Source: Pomacea canaliculata (taxonomy: Eukaryota; Mollusca; Gastropoda; Architaenioglossa; Ampullariidae). Taken from it: DNA of 64,000 nucleotides. Below, piece after piece: positions 1-12,945 of this stretch; position 1 is the first letter of the stretch, and every line of letters begins with the position of its first letter. The position numbers and the translations under genes are program-made. The notes below the pieces were generated by a model. It was not told where the DNA came from. It did not search any database and saw nothing but the letters and a program-made list of their open reading frames with translations. The stretch spans positions 29,476,537 through 29,540,536 of the forward strand of contig NC_037591.1 of assembly GCF_003073045.1 (NCBI RefSeq), in the 5' to 3' direction.

Positions 1-46
1 CAGTGGCAGTAGTCTTTCATATTCTCTTGTCTCAATTATTTCGCAG

Positions 47-2438
47 GTTGGAGCCATTCAGTCAAAAGACCGTAACTTCCAGTTACTCCCACTTCCGGAA
101 GATTTCACCCGCAAATTTCCCTTTCTGCACGTGCTGCTTACGTGGTCAAATGCAACCGACGATCAACATTCTAGCCTCGGAGACAACTTTGTAGACGTGT
201 CGAAAGATGAAGTGAATAAAATAGAGGATGAAGATGCAAACAACGAAAAAGGTGATATAAAACAAATGTAGATATATGATGTGAAACTTAACGAGTGTAT
301 ATCAGACTGTACCCTATAATGAATAGTTCAACAGTAATTGTGTTGTTGTATTGTTGCTGCTGTAGTCAAGAGGTCAGTACGCGACAGGAAGGTGACGATA
401 GAGGTGGGCGTCTACTTGGATCGACTCTTCTTAAACAAAGTATGGGAAAAGCATCAAATCTCCTCAAACCAGCAGCTTACAGACTTCATCGCTCGAAAAT
501 GGAGTGGTGTAAGTGTTCTGTGCTTCTTTTGATATTGTTTTCTTGGTTTTGTTTGCTGACTGGATGAATGGTATTATAATTTTACTTCTCTCGCTCAATT
601 TTGTTAGTTTAATGTTGCTTTAACTTTTACTGTTGTAAAGCGCTATCAATGGATCACTGGTTTATCTGCTAGATTCTATAAACAGTTTCTTAAGAAAACT
701 GTTCTTTTTTTCATCTAGCTAGGAAGACATTAATTTTTCTGTAAATAATTTAAATGTTTTATTTACCCACAAAGATGATTGTAACAGGTGCCCAAGATTG
801 CCGTATGTCTCGAATAACGACTTTTGCACAGTTTGACACCATTCTCACTGTTTCTGACAGATTGCCGGTGTGCTGCACAACCCCTCGCTGGTCGGGTGGG
901 ACATCACGATCAAAGTCGTCCATGTGGAGATCTGGAGAAGCAACCCGGTAAGTGTACCTAGTAACTAAAAATACAAATGTTCTACTTCTTAAGCTAAATA
1001 ATTGTTTCTACAATTTAATTTTTTCTTTTGTGGATTGTGACATTATTAAAACTAATCTGTACCTTGGTTGGTATTCCTAAGTTATTACATAGTTATTAGC
1101 AGGCTACATTGATACTTTCGTTTTGCAGTGGTGGTACCAAGACTCCACTAAAGACCTAGGAAAGCGTTTGAGGATGGCGTCTACCAACACCATGAATCAG
1201 CCTTTTGACTACATTTCCTTCGAAACCGCGTACGCATGCATCTCTTTGTTTCCGGAGTGAATTTACTTGGAAATTTTCCTTCGCTCTTATTATTTCTCTT
1301 CCCTTTCTCTCTGTCTGTAGTAATGAATGTGTTTGATGGAGGGCCATGTTTATCGTGTGTCTGTGACGACTGTATCTTCTTATATCCTTTGAACAGAGAT
1401 GCCGAACCACCTGGAAAAATGGGTCTGGCTCACGTTGGGGGGATGTGCAACCCAAGAACCCGCGTAGGTATCACCAAGGGAGCCAACTACAACTTCGGAC
1501 CTGAGATCCATGAGATGGGACACGCGTATGTTTTCCTAACTTTCTGTGGATAGTTGATGTAACTACTGATGTGTGACTGTGTGTGTGCGTGGGTTTGCAT
1601 GCGCGGGAATGAAGCGTATATCACGCTTTAGACCAGTGGCTCTTAACCGGGAGTCGATCGAACCCTAGGGGTTGGGCGGAGCCTCCGCCACGGAGGTCAA
1701 GACAAACCCGCAATTCGTGATGACACTAAAGAAGGGTTCGGTGAATGTGTATATGAAACTTGTGGGTTCGGTACCTTAAACAAGGTTAAAAACCACTGCT
1801 TTAGACTATTGTTTTGTCCTCACTTCATCGACCTTAAAAGGACGTTTTTGATGTCATGGGAAAGTGTATCTGAATGAAATCGTGGACTTGACACTGTGTC
1901 ATAGGTATCACTGTGGGTGTGGGTGTCTAATAAATGGTCGGAATCACCCGTTAGGAACGGCTGTTATGTTTTCCGGTATACTAAAGAAATGAAAAGTGTT
2001 CTTTGCCTGTAAAGTGAATTTTTCTTATTTATTTAATTTTTTATTGTGAGTTTCAAAGAAAACAGGATTTTAAACATAAAATCTTTGTTTGATTGTGAAG
2101 CATGGGACTGAAGCACGATAACCAGATATGGCAGTGTTCAGGACGTGAGAAAGGTTTCATGACTACAACTCAGAGTGTCTTCAGACCATGCTATGCTAAA
2201 GTCCTCGACTCCTCCTTCAGGTGGAATTTCTACATTCGTTATTATTATCAAATACAAGTAAACATATAAAGTAATAATTTAAATTCTTAGATGTTAATTT
2301 AGCAATTAAGCGGAATAGTCTTTCAAATAATTTAAATAATCTTCTTCTATCGAATTGTGTTGCAGGGACAAATCGAAGTCCTGCTTGTTTGAAGACAACG
2401 TTAATACCTGGAACTATAGTCCGGTCAAACTAGGTTGA
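47..2438 (+). CDS. Gene A: catalytic-only ADAMTS-like metalloproteinase, 5' part off window
   Basis: A secreted zinc endopeptidase of the M12B (reprolysin) family, seen from its fifth coding exon onward. Exons by homology and splice sites: 47-251, 366-508, 861-947, 1129-1229, 1397-1525, 2101-2220, 2366-2438. The first exon is the end of the prodomain; the rest is the protease domain, opening with KVKRSVRDRK (possible convertase site) and TIEVGVYLDR. The zinc site is split across an intron: HEMGH ends exon 1397-1525 and AMGLKHD opens the next, giving HEMGHAMGLKHD. The Met-turn is GFM. All visible exons are open in one frame. The frame ends at TGA 2436-2438, shortly before the splice donor that full-length relatives use to reach their disintegrin/TSP exons, so the product lacks these domains. 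A 3' exon starts near 2712. Very close to gene C; exons 1-4 lie left of the window. Confidence 0.88.
1634..1798. mobile_element. hAT-type MITE in an intron of gene A
   Basis: A 165-bp non-autonomous element. Its ends are inverted repeats, CAGTGGCTCTTAACC on the left and GGTTAAAAACCACTG on the right. It is flanked by a perfect 8-bp direct repeat, ctttagac, at 1626-1633 and 1799-1806. The 8-bp duplication and CAGTG ends are hallmarks of hAT transposons. The same intron in genes B and C holds the single uninterrupted ctttagac site, so the element landed in A after the copies separated. Confidence 0.9.
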
Positions 2439-2711
2439 GTATGAACAGGTATGTGAGGAATCACTCTCCTAGATGACAGTAGCAACTGGTTATGGTGTTG
2501 GTATTGACGATGTAGCTAGAATGAACAATAATGAGGGAGAAGAGCTTTAGTGACGATGACGACGACTATGACGATGATGATAATGTACTACTATCTTCCT
2601 CGCTTTTGTATTGTGTATTATCGTCTGTGTTTTGTTAATTATTGTGGTTATCGCTGTGTGCCCCGCCGCCATATTAGGTCATTTTGCGTTTGTTTGTTTT
2701 CTTGTTTTCAG

Positions 2712-2850
2712 AATTTGACAAGTCTTACAGAGTCGTGTCCAGCATAATTTCTATCTTGTATTCAACTGACGCTTGTGACAATAAAACTTTGCAGAGAAAC
2801 ATTTATCTGAATCTTGTTTTGTTTGAGAAGTGTAATGACTCACATTGATC
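2712..2850 (+). other. 3' terminal exon of gene A with poly(A) signal
   Basis: A pyrimidine tract and AG acceptor end at 2711. The following stretch carries AATAAA at 2780-2785 and is highly conserved in genes B and C. If spliced from the good donor after the TGA it is 3' UTR. If spliced from a weaker GT right after CTAG it would stay open for about 45 codons to a TGA near 2847. Which is used cannot be told from sequence. Confidence 0.55.
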
Positions 2851-3309
2851 AGCTCCTTTAGCTGTCCTTCTGTAAGCCTTTGCATGTTTGGTAAAAACTA
2901 AACTCAAGAGTTGAGGAACTTTACATGGGCAACTTAACTCTTAAACCCGATTTGTTTAAAAATTCGTGAGTGTTCGTTCATTGTTTCATTCATTGATTGA
3001 CTGTGATAAGTTGACGAACGCTGATGCTGGTCCGCTGGCACGTGGCTGTCAAGGAGGACTAGGTTGCCCCGTCCCCCCAATACCTGGATAAACGCATCAG
3101 TTGATGAGGTTCTGAATTATTGTCAGCATCACCTTGCTTAAATGGCTGAGCAGGTTTATTCATACAGATACATATAATACTTTATTTGTTCCAGAAGGCA
3201 ATTCCGTTGTAGCTCGATTAAAATTAAAATTCATAATTGAATGCACAAAACTATTCATGTCTCATTCATTCAAAACTTAGTATATCTCAATCTTTTCTGG
3301 AGCAACCTT

Positions 3310-3930
3310 AGCACTTACGTCCTCTGTTCTCCCTCTTTCAAACAGGCAACTGTCACTGGGCTATTAAAGAAGTTTCACCTCAGTCCTAGGTTTGTTCGGT
3401 AGTGTCCTTACACTTAACTTTATGATCCACCCCTTCTGGTTGCAACATGAAATGTACGCCGACGATGCTCACCTACTGACCTCTGACCCACCTTGCCAAC
3501 TCCACAGTCTGTTCACCAGTACTCAGCAAACCCTTGACTTCGTCAAACACTGGATGTTAGCGAACAAATAAGAGTTCAATGATGAGAAAACTAAAGTCAT
3601 ACAGATAGCCTCTGCCTTTATCACTCACTTTCTCCGGGTCCACGTTTTGCTAGTCTGTCTCGATTCTCGGAAATCTTTTTGACTCATCGTTGTTCTTCGA
3701 GAAATATGTCAACTTAGTTTAGAAATTCATTTTTCTCGAAATGCGCAGGATCAGCTTCATCAGGCATGGCTTTCTCTTTCTATGTGTATTTCTAATGCAG
3801 CAGACGTGAACGCTTGTTTGAATGCAGATTCAGTTTCATTTTAGTTTGGTTTTCTTACTCGAGACCCCTTCTGCATTCCAGTGCATGATGGTAATGTTGG
3901 AGTCGTCTTTAACGGCCAGTTGCTCTCACT
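3310..3930 (+). mobile_element. Decayed LINE reverse transcriptase fragment (CR1/L2-like)
   Basis: One frame gives MYADDAHLLTS, the YADD catalytic box of LINE reverse transcriptases. It is followed downstream by a WM-LANK-x-FN-x-EKTKVI region typical of CR1/L2-type elements. The piece just upstream (about 3,335-3,400) matches the RT N-terminal part also found inverted at 4,560-5,040, so an internal segment is missing. Stops interrupt the frame. The clade is a guess from motif style. Confidence 0.75.
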
Positions 3931-4559
3931 TCCTATCCCCGAGCTCCACAGGATGAGTTGAATCGACCTCCAGTCGCTAAGAATGGAGTTTCTTGTCAAC
4001 AGTATTTTCCTTTAGCTTATGGTCTTTACATCCTGCCCTGTGAGCACGTGGGGCTGGATTGTTTACTGGAATCCTAGTGCCAGAGTTTATAATGCGACTC
4101 TTTATCGCGTGGTGGACCTGTCATACGACACATGGAGTGTTTCTTACTGTGGGTAGCACTGTCCCCTGCTACCCCACCCCGTCCTGATAGGAACACGGAC
4201 ATCTGGTCCGCAACTGCTTATTTGTCCATGACAATTTTCGTCGTCTGCAATAATCTGTCAGTGAGTCAATGAGCGAATCAATGAGTGTCATCAAAAGAGT
4301 GGGCCACTCAGTCTTTTAGCTATCTTGTTACTTCCTGACAGGAGATTTTTATCTTCTATATCACTAACACTAGTGACAGCGATTTATGTCTCTCTGTTTT
4401 TTTAAGGAAAACTTAAAGCATGTCATTTAGGTAGATAAAAATAAATGAGAGAGAGAGTGCTTGTAGAGATACTCTAATTTCGAACTAAATGTCCCTGAAT
4501 ATAAAACTATGAGAAAGCTTAAATTGTGAACTTACATTAGCACTTTGAAATAAAACACT

Positions 4560-5040
4560 CGACAACAGAGGATTGTACCAGAGAGGCTGAAGGTAGTGTA
4601 AAGCCACCACAGGAGAATGTGGTCAATGTGTCGAAAGCAGGGGACATAGGACTAATATTTGACCGGGTCACAAACAGATAATAAGTCGGTCACCACGCGG
4701 ACCGGAGCAGTTAGTCGAGTGGCGCTGACAGTAGCCGACTGAAATGGTTCCACGAGACTCTACGTGTCGAAATGTTGTAGCAGATGATGAAGGATGACTT
4801 ACTCGAGGATCTCGGATAAGAAAGGAAGGTTATAGACTGGGCGGTAGTTCTTTAGGTCATCAGGGTCGAGGTTAAACTTCTTTAATAGCCGAGTGACAGT
4901 TGTCTGTTTGAAAGAGGGAGAACAGAGGACGTAGAAAGGTGACTGATGATGTCTGAGATGACCAGAATCAGTGTGTCAAGGCACTCAAACAAGATCGTGG
5001 TCCGAACAGGATAAAGTGCAATGATTTCTTACAAGCACAA
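4560..5040 (-). mobile_element. Decayed LINE reverse transcriptase fragment, inverted
   Basis: On the minus strand a frame reads LLKKFNLDPDDLKNYRPV and then NLPFLSEIL, the conserved NYRPxxNLPFLxKILE block of CR1/L2-type LINE reverse transcriptases. It shares its N-terminal stretch with the plus-strand fragment at 3,310-3,400. Both are truncated fossils. Confidence 0.7.
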
Positions 5041-5135
5041 AATCTGATAAGGATTATCCAGAAAGACTGAAAGAAATTAAGAAACTTTGAGCCTTCCTTA
5101 AATATAAATCAAAATCATTAGCACAAAAGAAGTTG

Positions 5136-5140
<5 letters not shown>

Positions 5141-5198
<58 letters not shown>
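5141..5198. repeat. (ATT)n microsatellite
   Basis: An uninterrupted ATT triplet run of nearly 60 bases. It creates a spurious poly-isoleucine frame on the minus strand. Confidence 0.97.
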
Positions 5199-5201
<3 letters not shown>

Positions 5202-5837
5202 CAGTAAAACAGGTGGCCTCCAAGTGTGATAGGTGTGATTAAATAGGCGAACAACATCAAGAACAGCCACAAAGGGTAAAGATTTATGAAGGAGATTTTA
5301 GCCTTAAATGTCGACCATTCTGTAATGTTTATGTCTGACGGGATTTCAGTTTGTTTTGATGATTTGATGAGCGTGATTTTAGACAAAGTTTTTTTCTCGA
5401 ATGACGATTTGAGCTGCTTAGATATCGTGTTTGAATCCAATAAAAGAAATGGACTTAACCACCGGTAAAGCAAGAGTGCCGTAGATACACAAACATAAAC
5501 CTGCTCAGCTTTCTAAGCAACATGATGCTGACAATAATTCAGAAACTCGTCAACTGCTACGGTTTATCCAGTTTTGTTTTGTTTTTTTGTTTTGTTTTTT
5601 TTGGGGGGGAGGGGCAACTTAGTCCTCCCTGACAGCCACGTGCCAGCGGACCAGCATCAGCGTTCGTCAACTTAACACAGTCAACCAATTAATGAAAGAA
5701 TGAACGAATAATCACGAATTTTTAAATAAATCGGATTTAAGAGTTAAGTAAGTTGCCCGTGTCAAGTTCCTCCACTCTTGAGTTTTGTTTGTACCAAACA
5801 TGCAAAGGCTTACAGAAGGACAGCTAAAGGAGCTGAT

Positions 5838-5973
5838 CAATCTGAGACATTACACTTCTCAAACAAAACAAGATTCAGATAAATGTTTCTCTGTAAAGTT
5901 TTATTGTCACAAGCGTCAGTTGAATACAAGATAGAAATTATGCTGGACACGACTCTGTACGACTTGTCAAGTC
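5838..5973 (-). other. 3' terminal exon of gene B with poly(A) signal
   Basis: The minus-strand homologue of the A and C 3' exons. The acceptor lies just above 5973 and AATAAA reads on the minus strand at 5905-5900. It is open to a TGA at the same place as in A and C. Confidence 0.55.
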
Positions 5974-6752
5974 CTGAAAACAAGAAAACAAACAAACGCA
6001 AAATGACCTAATATTGCGGCGGGGCATAAAACGATAACCACAATAATTAACAAAACACTGACAATAATACACAATAAAAAAGAAAGAAGATAGTAGTACA
6101 CTATCATCATCATCATAGTGGTCGTCATCGTCACTAAAGTTCTTCTTCCTCATTATTGTTCATTCCAGCTATATAGCCAATACCAACACTATAACCACCT
6201 ACCACTGTCATCTAGGAGAGTGATTCCTCACATACCTGTTCATACTCAACCTAGTTTGACCGGACTATAGTTCCAGGTATTAACGTTGTCTTCAAACAAG
6301 CAGGACTTCGATTTGTCCCTGCAACACAATTCGATAGAAAAAGATTATTTAAATTATTTGAAAGACTACTCCACTTAAATTGCTAAATTAACATCTAAGA
6401 ATTTAAATTATTACTTTATATGTTTACTTGTATTTGATACTAATAAAGACGAATGTAGGAATTCCACCTGAAGGAGGAGTCGAGGACTTTAGCATAGCAT
6501 GGTCTGAAGACACTCTGAGTTGTAGTCATGAAACCTTTCTCACGTCCTGAACACTGCCATATCTGGTTATCGTGCTTCAGTCCCATGCTTCAAAATCAAA
6601 CAAAGATTTTATGTTTAAGATCCTGTTTTCTTTGAAACTCACAATAAACAAATTAAATAAATAAGAAAAATGCATTTTACAGGCAAATAACACTTTTCCT
6701 TTCTTTAGTATAAAACTATAAACGATTTCCAGAAAAAAATAACAGCTGTTCC

Positions 6753-7202
6753 TGTTACGAAATTGAGTATTTTTAGTTTGACGAGGCCTTGGCGGAAGTG
6801 GCGATGTCAAGGCCAGGGCGTACTGCGTCTTAATTTTTTAATATTTTTTTTTATTTTGCATTTTTAGCATTTTGAAGGATCTATAAAAGGGGCTGGGGTG
6901 GGCCTGGGTGTCGGTATTCGATTTTTCTGAGTGTTAGTAGTACTCTGTGTGAGTTGGAAGTAGTACTCTGTGTGAGTTGAAAATAAGAGATAAGTAGCCT
7001 GTGTGCAGTCCGCTGATTATGTGGTTATAACGTTGAGTTGTTGAACATTGAAATAATACTGAGAAATATTACAGTGTGAGCCGCTGTATACGTGTTCTAA
7101 TCTTCTGTTCAACGGATGACTGAAGTACTTTGTACAGGAAAGTGTGACACCGCAGATTTTAGATCTTTTAAACGAGCCAAGTTTACCGCTACAGTCGTAA
7201 CA
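6753..7202 (+). repeat. Left LTR
   Basis: About 450 bp, TG...CA bounded. It contains a ctataaaagg TATA-like box near 6,880. Its sequence recurs at the right end of the element. Age: young, judged by likeness to the right LTR. Confidence 0.9.
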
Positions 7203-10200
7203 TCTGGGGCCTGTCCGGGGATCTGCACCGTCATCGTTCCGTACAAAGAAGCTGCTGTAGAAAGACAAGAACTGTGAGTGAATCTTTTTGAGTTTGAACA
7301 GCCATGGAAGTTACGAAGGAGCTAGTGGAGTTAGGCAAAGATTAGGCCTGAGAGAGAAGAGTTAAAAGTGTTTGTAAAACAGATGGAGAGAGACAAAGAA
7401 GAGGGAGAGAGAAGAAGAGCTGCAGAGCGAGAACTGCGGAAATTACAACTAGAACATGAAGAGAAGAAAGACAACGCGTGCATGAATTAGAGATGGCGCG
7501 TCTGAGGCCAGCATCACCATGTCGAGGTGTCTGTGAAGTGTGAGAGCCAAAGCTGCCGAAATTTGTAGACGTAAAGACAGTATGACAGTTATTTACAAAG
7601 TTCGAGCGCCATGCTGAGCTGTCTAGTTGGCCACAAGGAGTGGCGGTGTCGCTCAGTGCGTACTGTCGGGCATGCACTGGACATTTTATTCACGCATGCC
7701 GACACAAGCGGTTCAAGACTATTATCAGTTGAAGCAAGCGTTGTTGAGATATGACTTCACGGAGAACGCTTTAGCGACGTTTCCGTGCAAGTAAACCAGA
7801 GAAAGGGGAGAGCCCCGAGCAGTTTACAGAAAGGTTAAGAGCATACCTTTATAGATGGATTGAGGCAGCGGGGCAAAAGACGACTTCGACGTGTCTGTTG
7901 TATATAGTACTCAAAGAGCAGTTCATCGAGCCTGCCCCAAAGACTTGGCAGTCTTCTTACAGCAGCAAGAAGACCAAAGCCTGAAAGCATTGTCCAATGC
8001 TGCACAAGATACCTGCAGTCGCAAGCAAGAGAGTTCACAGCCAGGTTAAGAGGGTCCCTGTCTGCAGCCGACACGGCCCAGAACACCACATCTGCCCAGC
8101 GGCAGCCAAGGTTACGATCGGCATCAAGGCAACGAGCTGCGTGTTATTCCTGCGGTGGAAAGGGTCACAAAGCCATGCGTGCCCGAGCAACTCGAGAGAC
8201 ATTCAACCAGCCGCCAAACATGGAGGGAAACACACGACGACTCCGCAACCGTCGAATCGTCGTCCTGTAATGTCAGCAAACGTAGCCATTTGTGAGCGAG
8301 ATAGCCAAGGGCCAAGCTATGAAGGCGACGACAACACACGATCGCTACCGACAGCACGACCCAGAACGAGCGGCACACTCCAGTGTAGAACTGCGCGTTT
8401 ACCATGAGAACTACCGGCACATTGGTAATATGCCGGTGTCACGCGACAGGTGGAGGTAACAAGCGTCACCGTGCTGAGGGACACTGGGTTCTGGAGTCGT
8501 CATCCGGAAAGACTTTGTTAGAAGGCCAGTTCACGGTAACAGCTCGAGCTCAGATGCTGCCACGGGCATAGTCAGGATGTGCCGACTGCTGATGTGAAAA
8601 TCATCGCCGTACTTCAGTGGCCAGGTGAATGCAGTATGCCTCGATAACCCGCCATATGATCTATCATCGCAACATTGAAGGCGCTAAGCGCTGTGACCCC
8701 GACCCAGATGGGAACACACATGTGGCTTAAGACTAGAGCACAGGCGGCCAAGAAAAAGTAAAAACCCAAGCTTTAGCTTCATATACCGAACGTGAGAATG
8801 CCTGACATTGATAAAGAAGAACTCATTCGGATGCAGCGAGATGACCCGACACTGACCAATGTCGCAAGCAGGTCGCCAAGTACACAGAAGATGACGAAAG
8901 ATCAGGTTTGAGAGAAAGGAGGGGTGTTGTGTACGCATATTCCGCAGCGAAACTTCCATAATGGGCAGCCGTCCGCCAAGTGCTAGTCCAGCTCCCTTAC
9001 GCGTCAGTGATGGACGTCGCACATCATCCATCATGGGTGGTCATTTAGGTGTCAGGAAGACTTGGACAAAGTCACTGCAGCCTTTACTGGCCTGCATCTC
9101 CGGGGATGTAACCCGCTTTTGCCAGTCTTGCGATGCCTGTCAGAAAAACGGAGCACCAAAAAGGCAAGGTGGCTAAGGTCCTTTACAGAAATGCGCTGAT
9201 TGATGTGCCTTTTAGAGCGGGTAGCGTAGACCTCATAGGGTGAGATTAAGCCCGCCAGCGAGTCGGACTGCGGTATATCCTGACGCTAGTGAACACGCAC
9301 CAGGTACCCAGAAGCGGGTCCCTCTGAAGAAGATCGAATACTGAGACCGTCGCTGAAGCCTTGATTGGAATATTCAGCCGCCTTGGAGTGCCAGAAAGAA
9401 TACTTAGCGATTTGGGACCGCAGTTTGTGTCTGAATGCATGAAAGAGTCTCCAGGCTCCTCAGCATTCGCCAGATTACCACTACCATACCACCGATTGTA
9501 ATGGACTTGTCGAGAGATTCAACGTACGCTTAAAGGCCGCTAAGAAGAACTGTGCCGCGACGCAGCCTAGACAGTGGACCGATACGTCAACGCACTGCTG
9601 TTCGCTTATCGGAGGTCACCCAAGAGGCTACGGATTTTTTCTCTTTTGGAACTGTTATGATTGAGAACCATACGAGGTCCTATGCAATTTGGAAGGAGAC
9701 TTGGACCAAGGAGGTCACACGGACCCCGAAATTCGGAACAGTGCTATCAGCTATGGTATTCGAGCTGCGGGGAAAGGTTGAAAAAACCACTTACAGGCTA
9801 GCGATGAGCGTGAACTAGAGACGGCTCAACAGGAAAGGCCAAGCATTTTCCTATGATCGGAAGACGAAGAACAGACGGTTAGGCCGCGGCGACGAGAGTC
9901 CGTGAAGTGCTACTACCTTCAGAACCACAACATCAAACTGTTAATGCAGCTGGAATAGTCCGTTTGCAGTGCGGAGATGCGTCAAGGGTCGAACGACTAT
10001 GTCCGTGTTAAAAGGAAGGAGAAGGGTTCCACCCCAATCATGCCCTCAAGCGGTACATATGAAAGAGAGATCAGATAGGAGCGGGCTGAAAACATTACCG
10101 AGATAGCAATTGCTTCGATTGCTAATGGGGACACCGCCAGCTTGCCGCAACTCGGCACTCATCGTCGAAGCTGGCCACCATGCACTGAGTGTGAAGATGG

Positions 10201-12230
10201 GTGCTGTCGAGGACGGGGTCGAGGACCTCTCGAACCTGGGAGACAGATACACCATAGGTGAGTCGGGTCGGACCAACCTGGTTTACGGGGCTCAATACTG
10301 TCGCAGCCAACCAACGGGGCAGCAGGCTGCACAGGAACGCTAGTGAGACAACGAACCGCTGTAGTCTTTACGCCGACGGATAGACCGGGAAAAACTAGAC
10401 CTCATCCGCCGAAGATACGATCTAACGTCAGAGCGTGCGGTCAGATGTAAGCTACCCGATACCGATATGCTACCTTCAGGCGAGTCTTTGAAAGAAGGAT
10501 AATCGAGGAAATTGCCGTTTGGGGAATATTGCGGCCGGAGTCCAAGTCACCCTAACGTCCGCGCCAGTTGTGGGTAGGGTGAAAGAGAGAAAGATAGGAA
10601 GCAACAGGGGTGGCGTCCGACTTTCAGGAAACGTTAATAAACTTACCCACATGTGGACCCAGAGAGATGCCGCAATCGGCGGACAGACCGGCGGACTCTG
10701 TGTCCCGGGACAACTTGAAGCGGGACAAGTCTTTACGAAAATCGATTTTAAGCAATGGGTTATTAGGCACAGGTGCACGGCATGACCGCAAGAGACATCC
10801 CAGGCAAAACAGCCGCTTACGTGGACACCCCGTATGGGGTCATCGGAATATTTTTGAGAATGCCGTTTGGATGGAAAAAATTCAGGTGCATGACATTGAG
10901 GAGAGGTTTAGAAGAAAGATATTAGAATGCGACTTGGAGGGTATCGTGCACCTAGCTCCGACGATATACTGGTTCACACTCAGACTTGGGAAGATCATCT
11001 CGCGGGTGATCCGCGTGCGTGCTGATCGCATCGTCGAGAACAACCTGGACTGCCAGGGCCTAAGTAAGTGTATACTCGCACTGATGACGTAGCTTCATAG
11101 GGGCAATCGTCCTTAAGAGCGGAGTGAAGGAGGTGCACGAGGACGAATGTCAAGAAGGTGAGGAGATCACCAAGCCACAAATAAGAAGCAGTTACGTTCT
11201 TTCCTTGGCCGGCATCCTTTTACTCGGGAGTACATGCCTCACTTCGCAGCCGGGACGGCACCCGTCTCTACGGAATCTTCTAACAGAAAGGACGCCAAAT
11301 TCACTCGAGTGGGGTGAAGCGCAAGAGCGGTGGCATTTGTTACAGTCAGGAACATTCCTGACAATGAGCCCGGTGCGGCAGCTCCCGATTCCTTTCTAAG
11401 GATGTACGTTTTAGCACAGATGGCATCAGATATCAGGGATTGGGGCGGGTTCTGGATGCAGGGAACAGCGAAGGAAATGTATTTCCCTGTTGCTACGCAA
11501 GCAGAAAAGCCTGAATGGTGGCTGAGAAGAAGGATACTCCACTATCGAGAAAGAGTGTTGCCATCGTATGGCGGTGAGAAATTCCGGTTTACTACCTAGA
11601 GGAGTTAGGTTTACCATAGCGGACAGACACAAGCCCTCCTCACCTATTTGGGAACAACTGCAGCCGCTTTGATGAACAATACGGGGTGATGAGTGGAGCC
11701 CTGTTGCAGACTTTTGACGTGCATTTTGACGTTCTGTAAAGGGACATCGGCAACAATGTTGTGCGACTTTCTTGAAGCCGGGTTGGCTCAAGAACTGAAC
11801 TGAGCTGAATAATATACTACAATCCGATGAGGATACTGTGAACAATTACGATGTGTGAAGTTTGTTAAAGATAGCTTTATGTTAAGAGACGTGGGTAGTT
11901 TTTGATGTTGAGGAGAGATCAGCCTTAATATTTGTTTTTGGTTGAGACAGATGGAATGATACCTTAAAATGTTGTTTTATTTCGTATGTCTTTAGAAGAA
12001 AGTCCTGCGGAGTTTCTTCTTGAAGTGGGAGGTAGTGTTACGAAATTGAGTAATTTTTAGTTTGACGAGGCCTTGGCGGAAGTGGCGACCTTCAAGCCAG
12101 GGCGTACTGCGTCTTAATTTTTTTAATATTTTTTTTTTTTATTTTGGCATTTTTAGCTTTTGAAGGGGATCTATAACTAATAAAAGGGGCTGGGGTGGGC
12201 CTGGGTGGTCGTATTCCGATTTTCTGGATA

Positions 12231-12330
12231 NNNNNNNNNNNNNNNNNNNNNNNNNNNNNNNNNNNNNNNNNNNNNNNNNNNNNNNNNNNNNNNNNNNNNN
12301 NNNNNNNNNNNNNNNNNNNNNNNNNNNNNN
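12231..12330. other. Scaffold gap of exactly 100 N with duplicated flanks
   Basis: The gap has the conventional placeholder length. The sequence to its left (about 11,459-12,230) reappears to its right (12,331 to about 13,126) in the same order with many small indels. This looks like two contig ends covering the same retroelement tail that were scaffolded side by side and not merged, making the element about 0.87 kb too long here. Confidence 0.85.
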
Positions 12331-12945
12331 CAGGAACACGAAGGAAAGTTATTCCCTGTATTGCGTAACGCCAAGCAGAAAGCTGAATAGGGGCTGAGAG
12401 AGATATCCACTATCAGAGGAGAAGAGTGTTAAGCCAGTCTATGGGCGTGTGAGGAATGTTCGGTTATTTCCTAGAAGACGCGTGTAGTGGGGTTACCATG
12501 ACGGACAAGAGAACCGAGCAACACTGGCGTCACCTATTTGGAACCACTGCAGGGCGATTTGAGAACATAGGGTGAAGTGAGGTGGACCCTGGTGTTTTGC
12601 AGAAATGTTGACGTGCGTTATTGATGTAAAGGCATCGGGACAATTGGTGCTGATCGTTCTTGAGCCCGGGTTGGCTCAAAGAACTGAACTGAGCTGAATA
12701 TAACTACAATCCGATGAAGGATAACTGTGAATTTTAAAAAGCAATTGACATGTGTGAAAGTTTGTTAAGAGCTTTAATTGTTAAGTAACAATGGTTAGTT
12801 TTGATGTGAGGAAGAGATCATGGCTTTAATTTTGGTTTTTGGTTGAGAAGCGATGGATGATACCTTAAAATGTTTGTTTTATTTCGTATGTTTGTAGAAG
12901 AAAGTCCTGCGGAGTTTCGTTCTTGACAAAGTGGGAGGGTATGGG

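Larger units (their letters stand above)
2850..5490. other. A-B intergenic region, tail to tail, LINE debris
   Basis: Bases 2850-3170 (+) and 5490-5900 (-) are inverted copies of each other, so they are the shared downstream flanks of genes A and B. Bases 4250-4340 match the C downstream flank near 24,075-24,150. The middle holds two decayed LINE pieces and an (ATT)n tract, listed separately. I see no host gene. Confidence 0.7.

Noticed and set aside
295-567. Long frames overlapping exon 6 (LYCCCCSQEVSTRQ type) in A, B and C
   Set aside because: They recur because the exon is duplicated, but they are in the wrong frame; the proper frame gives the M12B sequence.
1156-1455. 99-residue minus-strand frame also seen near 13,728 and 22,173
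   Set aside because: It is antisense to exons 8-9 of the metalloproteinase and recurs for that reason only.
5054-5473. 139-residue minus-strand frame with a poly-isoleucine stretch
   Set aside because: It is an open reading across the (ATT)n repeat in intergenic DNA, with no family motif.
12036-12230. A third, internal LTR suggesting a nested or tandem element
   Set aside because: Better explained as the right LTR read twice on the two sides of the assembly gap.
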